The notes under the pieces are model-generated. The model worked only from the letters and a program-made list of their open reading frames with translations. It was not told the origin of the DNA and did not search any database. From positions 1-10,014 of the forward strand of contig NZ_JNIW01000086.1 in the NCBI RefSeq assembly GCF_000701425.1: a stretch of 10,014 nt of DNA. The letters run 5' to 3'. The position numbers and the translations under genes are program-made. Below, in pieces: positions 4,796-10,014 of this stretch (position 1 is its first letter; the number at the start of each line of letters is the position of its first letter). The DNA is from Deinococcus frigens DSM 12807 (GTDB taxonomy: Bacteria > Deinococcota > Deinococci > Deinococcales > Deinococcaceae).

Positions 4796-5512
4796 ATGTC
4801 CGTCATCCCGTCCAATCCAAACGAGATCAAGAGCCTTGAGGTGGCCGCCGTGGAGCTGTGCGGCCCGCATGTGGGCGGCCCCATCTGGCCCGCGCTGTAC
4901 TTCAGCAACCGCCGCGCCTTTGTCCTGCTGTACGGCAAGCGCGACCTGACCGACGACGAGAAGCAGGCCCACCGCCGCGAGTACGCCCAGGCGCAGGACA
5001 ACGGCGAACACGCCGCCATCAGTCCCGCCGAGCTGATGAACCACCTTCAGCAGTTGTTTTACAACTGCGAAGACCTGGACGCCGAGGGTGAGCAGGCCCG
5101 CCGCGTGCTGGTGGATAGCGTGGCCTCCCTGCTGCTGCCCGCCGATGGAGGAGAGCGCACGGTGAACGTGGACCGCTTCGCCAGCATCCAGCGCCCCGAC
5201 TTCAACCACTACCGGATCACCACCCGCAACCCGGCAGAGGGCCACCGCGCCCGCGTGTACCTGATGAACGGCAAGCCGCACCCGCTGGAAGGCTTCACCA
5301 CCACGGACCCCCGCAAGGCGTTTCAAAAAATGTGGGAGATGCACGACGTTTGCGCCCTGCACTGCGTCACGGAGTCCACAGCGGACCTGCTGGAGCTTGA
5401 CCGCCTCATCCACGAGGAGGGCAAGACCTTTGCCGCCGCCAGTATCGCGCCCACGGCGTTCAGGATTGCCCGCGCCCGCGCCCAGGCCCAGGCCCAGGCC
5501 CAGGCCAGCTAA
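4796..5512 (+). CDS. Hypothetical protein, 238 residues (operon 2)
   Basis: I do not recognise this soluble protein. The first 50 residues form a likely alpha/beta start (IKSLEVAAVELCGP, then LYFSNRRAFVLLYGKRDLT). An acidic helical middle follows (SPAELMNHLQQLFYNCEDLD and EQARRVLVDSVASLLLP). The C-terminal half contains YRITTRNPAEGHRARVYLMN and DPRKAFQKMWEMHDVCALHC, and the protein ends in a low-complexity ARARAQAQAQAQAS tail encoded by hexamer repeats. There is no membrane segment. The ATG follows AAAGGAG in the leader shared with operon 1. It is the only gene of its operon. It is probably expressed together with the 183-residue, DUF3846 and CxC proteins under the same regulator, so it may belong to the same system. 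A strong downstream terminator was not found. Confidence 0.75.
   Translation: MSVIPSNPNEIKSLEVAAVELCGPHVGGPIWPALYFSNRRAFVLLYGKRDLTDDEKQAHRREYAQAQDNGEHAAISPAELMNHLQQLFYNCEDLDAEGEQARRVLVDSVASLLLPADGGERTVNVDRFASIQRPDFNHYRITTRNPAEGHRARVYLMNGKPHPLEGFTTTDPRKAFQKMWEMHDVCALHCVTESTADLLELDRLIHEEGKTFAAASIAPTAFRIARARAQAQAQAQAS
5480..5508 (+). repeat. Hexamer tandem repeat GCCCAG at the gene end
   Basis: Four copies of GCCCAG plus a partial GCCAG encode the alternating Ala-Gln tail of the operon 2 protein. A shorter version of the same repeat encodes the AQAQA tail of the operon 1 first gene near 3208-3226. Such repeats can change copy number by slippage; the frame is kept because the unit is six bases. 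Confidence 0.8.
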
Positions 5513-5662
5513 CCACCGCAGACCCGGTCCAACCCAGGGGGTAGCCCAGATGCAGGGGATGCTCTAGGTAGCGGGCCGATGATCTGCACGCGGTTGCTAT
5601 TACGGCTCTCCAGAATCTGAATCCGATAATGACTGCGACGGCTCTTCAAAGAGCTGGCGGTC

Positions 5663-6286
5663 TCAAGACGGGGAAACGCGCAATGCACTTTGGATGATGG
5701 AGGCAAAGGTCTCAGCCGCCTGTGCTTCACTGATGTGGCCGCGCACCATCGCAGTGGAGAGCGCCTCGCCCGCGCCGACCAGACCGACGCAGCGCCGCTC
5801 CAACTCGGCTGGCGACACCGTGCTGTGCGGCCCGAACACCGAGACGAACATCAGAACGCAGCCGTCGAGCAGTTCCTGAAACACCGACGCTTTCTCACCG
5901 CTGCCTGCCAACGCCGCGCCGACTGCATAGAATTCGCCGTTGGTATCGGCGGCGCAGTGGAGATAGGCGGCGGCGAGCGCCTGGACGGTCTCTGGCAGAC
6001 TCTGGTGGTCACCGGTGACCGCGTTCTGGAGGGCCATGACCTGCGCCTGGTCAATCCACCGGTACAGCTCGATCAGCAGCGCTGAGCGCGTTGCGAAGTG
6101 GTCATAGACGACCGGCTTGGACACGGCGGCGCGCACGGCCAAGTGTCCCAGAGTCAGCCGGTCTGCGCCCTCCTCCCGCACGATCAGCCGCGCCACATCA
6201 AGAAGCTGACGCCGCCGGTCAGCCCTGGACAGCCTGCGCCGGGCAACCATTTCAGCAGCGCCATTCTTATTGCTCTTCATCGTCAC
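5663..6286 (-). CDS. TetR/AcrR-family transcriptional regulator
   Basis: This is a 207-residue DNA-binding repressor of the TetR family; these act as dimers whose C-terminal domain binds a small ligand that releases DNA. The N-terminal helix (RADRRRQLLDVARLIVREEG, about 21-40) leads into the helix-turn-helix at about 45-64 (TLGHLAVRAAVSKPVVYDHF), which has the family's characteristic S-K/Y-x-HF recognition helix. The rest (about 75-207) is an all-helical ligand domain without recognisable specificity. The frame opens at GTG 6286; the ATG at 6280 is an equally good start, and both have only weak ribosome binding sites. It is divergent from the oxidoreductase-like gene at 6375. The gap between them carries a double palindrome that is very probably its operator, so it likely represses itself and its neighbour. 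Confidence 0.93.
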   Translation of the reverse strand: MTMKSNKNGAAEMVARRRLSRADRRRQLLDVARLIVREEGADRLTLGHLAVRAAVSKPVVYDHFATRSALLIELYRWIDQAQVMALQNAVTGDHQSLPETVQALAAAYLHCAADTNGEFYAVGAALAGSGEKASVFQELLDGCVLMFVSVFGPHSTVSPAELERRCVGLVGAGEALSTAMVRGHISEAQAAETFASIIQSALRVSPS

Positions 6287-6301
6287 CCAATCACCGCTCT
6301 T

Positions 6302-6347
6302 AACCTACCATAAGTAGTTTATTTGTGCTATCTACTATTGGTAGGTT
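6302..6347. promoter_or_regulatory. Double TetR-type operator between divergent genes
   Basis: Two 13-bp palindromes, CTACCATAAGTAG (6305-6317) and CTACTATTGGTAG (6332-6344), are spaced 27 bp centre to centre. The first, inverted, matches the second at 11 of 13 bases. Together they form a larger inverted repeat with 16-bp arms (6302-6317 and 6332-6347, 14 of 16 matches). The position and the two-site design fit binding of two regulator dimers. Promoter hexamers are not clear on either strand. Confidence 0.7.
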
Positions 6348-6374
6348 TCAAGCCTGCATAGAGGAGGGTTCATT

Positions 6375-7391
6375 ATGTCACCCAGTCCCATTCATCCCAT
6401 TTTGCTTATCGGCGGCTCCGGCGTTATTGGCCGCGCGGCGGCGCGGGTTCTGCGCGCCGCTCACCCTGATCTGCCACTGCTGATCGGCGGACGCGACCTC
6501 GCCAGGGCCGAGGAGGTCGCCGCTGAGATCGGCGATGCCCAGGGCGTCTCACTTGACCTTGCCGCCGATGACCTTGGCCTCGGTGAGCGCCGGGTCAGCG
6601 CTGTCGCTGGCATTCCAAAGGACGACAGGATCGCTGGACTCCGGTTCGCCCAAGCACACGGCGCGGCCTACATCAGCATCTCTGGGGGCATCACCGAGAT
6701 TGGCCCCGAAGTGGCGGCCTACATGCACAGTCCGCACGCCGCACCGGTTGTTCTCGGTGCGGCGTGGCTGGTGGGCGCGACGACGGTGCCGACGCTTAAG
6801 TTCGCTAGGGCGTTTAGCCAGGTTCACGACATCACCATCAGCGCGCTGCTCGATGAGCAGGACACCGGCGGCCCGGCGACAACCGCTGATCTTGAGCGCC
6901 TGACGAAAACCATGTCTGCGGCGCTGACCCTTCGCGGCGGCGTGTACATGTGGCGTGAGGGTGACGACGCCAGAGCCACGTTCCGTGCTGTCGACGGCAC
7001 CGAAGTGGAGGCTGCTGCGTTCGCCGCTTACGACATCGTTGGCCTGGCGAACGCGACCAACGCGCCGAACATTCAATTCGATCTCGCAGTTGGAATCACC
7101 TCCACCCGCCGACGCGGTGGGCCGATGTCCACTGAGATCATCATTGAAATCGCGGGCGAGGGTCATTCAGGAAAGCCGCTCCGCACCCGCCACGCGGTGG
7201 TTCATCCTGAAGGCCAGATGCCGCTCACGAGCCTCGGCGTCGCCATGCTCCTTGAACGGCTCACCGGCCTGGATGGTCAAACGCCGCCGCCAGCCGGGCT
7301 TTACTTCCCGTATCAACTGCTTGAACCCACTCGCTATCTTGCCCGCTTGAAGCAGATGGGCGGCCTGATTCTTGAGCTGGAGGCGATGTAA
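6375..7391 (+). CDS. Saccharopine-dehydrogenase-like NAD(P)-binding protein
   Basis: The 338-residue protein begins with a Rossmann nucleotide-binding fold: strand ILLIGG, glycine loop GGSGVIG (13-19), and a second strand ending LLIGGRD (about 35-41), where the arginine suggests NADP preference. The general layout follows the saccharopine-dehydrogenase NADP-binding superfamily, which also includes short-chain-like and trans-acting enoyl reductase-like proteins. The substrate is unknown and the second domain (GGVYMWREGDDARATFRAVD, then RRRGGPMSTEIIIEIAGEG) gives no specific clue. The start at 6375 is supported by GAGGAGGG six bases upstream. It is divergently paired with the TetR gene and shares its operator, so it is likely induced by the regulator's ligand, possibly the enzyme's own substrate. 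It looks intact and unrelated to plasmid replication, so it is probably cargo. Confidence 0.88.
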   Translation: MSPSPIHPILLIGGSGVIGRAAARVLRAAHPDLPLLIGGRDLARAEEVAAEIGDAQGVSLDLAADDLGLGERRVSAVAGIPKDDRIAGLRFAQAHGAAYISISGGITEIGPEVAAYMHSPHAAPVVLGAAWLVGATTVPTLKFARAFSQVHDITISALLDEQDTGGPATTADLERLTKTMSAALTLRGGVYMWREGDDARATFRAVDGTEVEAAAFAAYDIVGLANATNAPNIQFDLAVGITSTRRRGGPMSTEIIIEIAGEGHSGKPLRTRHAVVHPEGQMPLTSLGVAMLLERLTGLDGQTPPPAGLYFPYQLLEPTRYLARLKQMGGLILELEAM

Positions 7392-7785
7392 CGCGTGGCG
7401 ACTGAGAGGCAGAAACGCCAGAACCCTTGAAGCCGTCATCTGGGCCAGCGGTCCCGGCACGTAAAAGACGCGCCGATAGCATGTGGGTGGCCGGGTTGAT
7501 CAGTGGTGCGCCTGTGAAAGAGGCTAGCTCTGCTGGGCAGGCTGCCGTTTTTTAACTCTCCGAGCGCGCTGGTCCTAAGCCATGCACTTCAGTGCAAGTC
7601 TTTCAGACCTGCGCCGTCACGAAAAGCGAAGCGGCTGGGCATGAGGAAGAGGAACCATAACGTGCCAGCAGGACATTGAGCTGGAGCCATGACGTGCTGA
7701 TAGGCGGAAAGCTGTGGCGTTGACGGCGACTTTCAGTCGTTTCCAAACCCCTGCACTGAAAGTGCAGGGGCGTTTAGTCCAACCA
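7392..7785. other. Gene-free stretch with a weak T-tract and a hairpin cluster
   Basis: No gene is supported. A GGCAG-G-CTGCC palindrome followed by six T (about 7539-7556) may act as a weak terminator for the oxidoreductase gene. The right half is occupied by four short hairpins, described as a separate entry, and the region ends at the truncated repA. Confidence 0.5.
7583..7770. mobile_element. Hairpin cluster, possible IS200/IS605-type remnant
   Basis: Four hairpins with nearly the same loop occur: TGCACT-TC-AGTGCA (7583-7596), GTCT-TTC-AGAC (7598-7608), CGACT-TTC-AGTCG (7727-7739), and CCCCTGCACT-GAA-AGTGCAGGGG (7748-7770). The last is the same TTC-loop hairpin in reverse orientation. 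The first and last share the stem TGCACT/AGTGCA, so the 188-bp interval is bounded by related palindromes. Elements of the IS200/IS605 group carry subterminal hairpins of this kind (often a CCCCTG... stem at the right end) that their transposase recognises. No transposase or TnpB coding remains here. A structured RNA is the other possibility. Confidence 0.35.
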
Positions 7786-8220
7786 TCACAGATTGCGGTG
7801 CCTGAAGGCCGCATTGAAACGGACAGGGCGGCCCGTGGGATCAACCCAGCCCTCGCGGACGATAAATCCGGCGGCCCAGATACGGAGCAAGCCCTCTCGA
7901 ATCCGCCGGAAGGCCCGGCCATTCTTGGTCATCATGGCAGCTTCACGCAGGGCGTTGGGCGTCGTGTGGATCCAGTTGTCCTCCGGGCTGCCCTGCGCGA
8001 CGAAAAGCTGTTCCAGACCCAGCATGATGTCGGTATCTGCCCCATGTGGGCGTCCCCGGGTTCCTTCGCCGTGAACCACAACCATGCGGCCACCCACCTG
8101 GAACTGGCTTTTCCAGGTGGATTCTGCAAAGAGGCGCGTCTGGATACTAAAAAAACCCAGTCGGTCCAAGTTGCGCTCCGTGAGCAGGGGAGGGAGTTGT
8201 GGCGGCTTTTTTCGGTACAT
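7786..8220 (-). pseudogene. repA: Replication initiator RepA, N-terminal fragment
   Basis: This is the N-terminal 144 residues of a Deinococcus-type plasmid replication initiator, the protein that binds iterons and opens the origin. The ATG at 8220 has AGGAAG 9 bases upstream, and the frame reads away from the iteron array. Recognisable family segments are NLDRLGFFSIQTRL, the TWKSQFQVGGRMVVV strand, GRPHGADTDIMLGLEQLFV, NWIHTTPNALREAAMM, and GRAFRRIREGLLRIWAAGF, followed by EGWVDPTGRPVRFNAAF. The homology then stops at HRNL and a stop codon. Full-length proteins of this group are about 400-500 residues, so two-thirds is missing. The break lies within about 20 bases of the hairpin cluster at 7583-7770. 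The wide upstream frame beyond 8220 is rejected because it enters the iterons. Confidence 0.85.
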
Positions 8221-8309
8221 GTAGTTGTTCTTCCTGATTAAAGAATAAAAGAAAACAACAACAGAGCAGGAGGCATTAGCTGTCGTAGACGGTGTTTCTG
8301 GGCCAAAAC

Positions 8310-8647
8310 GGCCCAAAAGTATCCCAGAATTTTAGCCCAACGGCCCAAAAGTATCCCAGAATTTCGGTCTGATGACCCAAAGGTATCCCAAATTGTTCCA
8401 GCAAGCGGTAAAGAGCCAGAAACATGCGCTAGGAGCTGTAAATTATCCATTCAGCCCAAAGGTGTCCCAAAAAATCGGCCCAAAAGTATCCCACCGACGG
8501 CCCAAAAGTATCCCAGAAGAAAACGCCGTCCTGGCAGGCGTTTTTCTGCTCCGGCCCAAAGGTATCCCATCACCTTGGCACTCAGAGTCGATGCTGCCAG
8601 CCGTCTGAGGCTCTGAAACGGTCAGGGAACGGCCCAAAGGTATCCCG
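8310..8647 (+). other. Plasmid replication origin: array of eight 17-bp iterons
   Basis: Eight direct repeats of GGCCCAAARGTATCCCA lie at 8310-8326, 8342-8358, 8374-8390, 8453-8469, 8477-8493, 8499-8515, 8553-8569 and 8631-8647. The third has GA for GG, the fourth AG for GG and GTGTC for GTATC, and the eighth ends in G. Start-to-start spacings are 32, 32, 79, 24, 22, 54 and 78 bases, mostly near whole helical turns. An AT-rich stretch (about 8221-8270) lies between the array and the repA-N start and would suit strand opening. TTATCCATT at 8443-8451 is a weak DnaA-box-like sequence (7 of 9). Iterons are where RepA binds to initiate replication and to limit copy number. Confidence 0.9.
8520..8545. 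terminator. Hairpin terminator inside the iteron array
   Basis: AAAACGCC (8520-8527) and GGCGTTTT (8537-8544) form an 8-bp stem with a 9-base loop and a T-run on the plus strand. The A-tract on the other side gives it partial bidirectional character. It would stop transcription from crossing the origin. Confidence 0.65.
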
Positions 8648-8706
8648 CTTTTTCAGGCCAAGAGACGCGTGGGCTGGAATCTGCGTTTCACGCCATCGCC
8701 CAGCGT

Positions 8707-9570
8707 GTGATTGGTGGTTCGCCAGATCAAGACGCAGAGGACAACAGTGTAGAACAGCCGCCCGCCCGGGCGCTGTACCGCACGTTGCAGGCGCACCGGC
8801 GGCAGGACGACGGCCAGATGCTCAGGGAGCTTCAGGTGCCGCTGACCGAGTGGCGGCAGGCCACCGGGCTGACCACGGACCGCAGTGATCTGGTGCGCCG
8901 GGCGCTGGCCTCGGCCCACGAGGAACTGCTGGCCAACCACTACCTGGAGCGCGCCGTGATCGAGGGGCGGGGCAAGCAGGCGGTGGCCCAGTACACCTTT
9001 GCGGACACGCACGCGGCGGACCCGGCCCTGGTGCGGCTGCTGCGTCAGGCCGGGGTCACGGTGGCCCGCGCCACCGCGCTGGCGGGCCAGCATCCCGAGC
9101 GGGTGGAAGAGGCCCTGCGCTTTTTGGAGTTGCGGCAGCGCGCCGCCCAGGGCGGCGTGCGCAATCCGGGGGGGCTGGTGGCCGACTTTCTGGAGCATCC
9201 GGCCAAGTACGATCTGCCCGCCGACTTCGTGACGCCCGAGCGGCAGCGTCAGGAGCGCGCCAGTCAGGTCAGAGAGCAGAAGCTGAGCGCCGAGCGGGAG
9301 GCGCAGGCCCAGGCAGAGGCGCAGTTGGATCACCTCGGTGAAGCTTCTCCAGGAGAGCAGTGGACGGCCCAGCGCGCCACCTTACAGATGCTGCTCAAAA
9401 AGCATCTCAATGCCGCGCAGTGGAGCCAGCTTGAGCACCTGGCCCAGCGTGGGGAGATCGGGGCGGTGGCCCTGACCCGGGAACTGCTGGAGGCCACCGC
9501 CCGCTCCGCACTGCTCGAACAGATCGGTCAGCTCAAACGTAGGCTCAACCCACTGCTGCCAGTGGAGTGA
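8707..9570 (+). pseudogene. repA: Replication initiator RepA, C-terminal part, in opposite orientation to the N-terminal fragment
   Basis: From about residue 18 (QPPARALYRTLQAHRR) this is the second winged-helix region and C-terminal tail of a Deinococcus-type RepA. Family segments are ELQVPLTEWRQATGL, RSDLVRRALASAHEELLANHY, LVRLLRQAGVTVARATALAG, GVRNPGGLVADFLEHP, a Gln/Glu/Ala-rich probable coiled coil (about 175-205), and a last helical domain. It is 287 residues from GTG 8707, but that codon has no ribosome binding site. The open frame continues upstream to 8617 through the last iteron, and the N-terminal half of the family is absent. The frame itself carries no stops, so the truncation is recent or the product is used. 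It ends with a TGA whose last base lies against a MITE-like element. An alternative view is a separate shortened protein translated from GTG 8707. Confidence 0.8.
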
Positions 9571-9703
9571 TACGGATTCCGCTTAATTCCTTACCACTCC
9601 GGGAAAGCGCCGGAGTGTTAATCCATGCGCGAAACCCGTATTTTTTCCTACTCGCTCCGCTCGGATTTTACCGTTTTTGCAAACGATTCAATCGGAATCC
9701 GTA
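9571..9703. mobile_element. MITE-like 133-bp element with 11-12 bp inverted repeats
   Basis: The inverted ends TACGGATTCCG (9571-9581) and CGGAATCCGTA (9693-9703) are perfect and extend by one more base pair (A-T) outward. The flanks are TGA on both sides (9568-9570 and 9704-9706), a possible 3-bp target duplication of the TNA type known from some IS5-group elements. Inside is a hairpin CACTCCGG/CCGGAGTG (9595-9617) and no credible gene. Base composition is clearly more AT-rich than repA next door. The left TGA copy is also the repA-C stop codon. Confidence 0.6.
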
Positions 9704-9864
9704 TGATGGGGTCGTCCCGATCCTAATTTTGGTGAAGAAGTCGGAATTATCCAGAGAACACGGCAGAATTTGAGCTGCCTGGATATCCAAGGGACCAATC
9801 TCGATTGGGCATGGGCCGACTAGCGGGTAGGGGAGAGATCCAGATGTCCTCCATGCCTGTATTT

Positions 9865-10014
9865 GGGTTGTGTTGCCTTAACTTGACCCGTGGCAGCCTG
9901 AGGGCAGGGGTGGCCTGAAGTTCAGGCCACCCCTGCCGCGACCATTGACCACGTCTGGAACGCTTGTTTCTGATTGCTTCGTCTGATTGAGGTAGAAACG
10001 CTGGTTCGGGCGTG
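9865..10014 (-). mobile_element. IS6-family insertion sequence, transposase-end terminus (partial)
   Basis: The element begins with the same 18-bp repeat (9865-9882) as the left copy and extends beyond the window. The transposase end lies on this side and is encoded on the minus strand, so this copy has the same orientation as the one at 1-451. Between the repeat and the stop codon is a GGGGTGGCCTGAA-C-TTCAGGCCACCCC palindrome (about 9907-9933) overlapping the gene end, probably a terminator-like hairpin. Confidence 0.85.
9922..10014 (-). CDS. IS6-family transposase, C-terminal end (runs off the window)
   Basis: The last 30 residues of an IS6-family transposase read HARTSVSTSIRRSNQKQAFQ and end TWSMVAAGVA before a TGA at 9924-9922. 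The pattern (hydroxyl-rich strand, RR-N/H-Q basic turn, aromatic-tryptophan helix, alanine-rich end) fits the C-terminus of the same group of transposases as the fragment at 1-410. About 65-80 residues, including the catalytic glutamate, would separate the two fragments, so they cannot simply be joined across the window ends. Confidence 0.75.
   Translation of the reverse strand, partial: HARTSVSTSIRRSNQKQAFQTWSMVAAGVA

Noticed and set aside
5509..5730. Minus-strand open frame with a protein-like segment (SHYRIQILESRNSNRVQIIG)
   Set aside because: It overlaps the end of the TetR gene in another frame and has no ribosome binding site. The 5513-5662 gap otherwise shows only a short GCTCTT-CA-AAGAGC palindrome at 5641-5654. 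A remnant is possible but unsupported.
7496..7502. TTGAT as a target/TAM of an ISDra2-like element
   Set aside because: It lies more than 80 bases from the nearest hairpin, and no tnpA or tnpB sequence remains. A five-base match is expected by chance.
8221..8316. Extending repA-N upstream to 8316
   Set aside because: The extension runs into the first iteron and the AT-rich region and encodes an unlikely sequence. The ATG at 8220 has a good ribosome binding site and fits the family start.
8238..8637. Open frames within the iteron array on both strands
   Set aside because: Their repeated peptides (for example DTFG or KVSQ) are translations of the iterons and are not conserved-looking proteins.
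9705..9864. Minus-strand open frame between the IS6 end and the MITE-like element
   Set aside because: About 60 codons without a start signal, ending inside the inverted repeat. No recognisable domain, so no gene is called in this 160-base stretch.
1..10014. The window as a complete circular plasmid with one IS6 spanning the ends
   Set aside because: Joining the last base to the first puts the two transposase fragments in different frames and leaves out about 65-80 residues including the catalytic glutamate.

Overview
The window is most likely part of an accessory replicon (a plasmid or a plasmid-derived island) of a Deinococcus species. The base composition is GC-rich. The two repA fragments have the character of Deinococcus RepA (replication initiator protein A), they flank a canonical array of iterons, and the small hypothetical proteins are of a kind I associate with Deinococcus plasmids. 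This is recognition from memory; no database search was run.

Layout. Both ends of the window lie inside IS6-family insertion sequences in the same orientation (1-451 and 9865-10014), which share an 18-bp terminal repeat. Next to the left IS is a truncated gene end (452-547) and then a degraded stretch. At 906-1246 there is a compact, complete transcription unit for a 42-residue membrane peptide: near-consensus promoter, 5'-end hairpin, a second hairpin next to the ribosome binding site, and a terminator. It is built like a type I toxin mRNA. A 148-residue alpha-helical hypothetical protein follows (1334-1780). About 850 bases without a credible gene come next (1781-2613), rich in perfect inverted repeats, with one terminator-like hairpin, and possibly encoding structured RNA.

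From 2614 to 5512 there are two operons. They are driven by near-identical promoters that carry the same palindromic operator and share a 22-nt leader. Operon 1 encodes a 183-residue protein, a tandem DUF3846-domain protein broken by a frameshift in a run of eight C, and a small protein with paired CxC motifs; it ends at a strong terminator. Operon 2 encodes a 238-residue hypothetical protein. They are probably co-regulated by a repressor that I cannot identify in this window.

From 5663 to 7391 a TetR-family regulator and a saccharopine-dehydrogenase-like NAD(P)-binding protein are divergently transcribed around a double palindromic operator. The gap after them (7392-7785) holds a cluster of hairpins with TTC/GAA loops, possibly the remnant of an IS200/IS605-type element.

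From 7786 to 9570 lies the replication region: eight 17-bp iterons with the N-terminal third of repA to the left on the minus strand and the C-terminal part of a repA to the right on the plus strand. This is what an inversion of the iteron plus repA-N segment, with loss of the middle of the gene, would leave. A 133-bp MITE-like inverted-repeat element abuts the repA-C stop codon. The strongest leads are the split repA around its origin, the twin-promoter operons with the frameshifted duplicated DUF3846 gene, and the toxin-like small membrane peptide unit.
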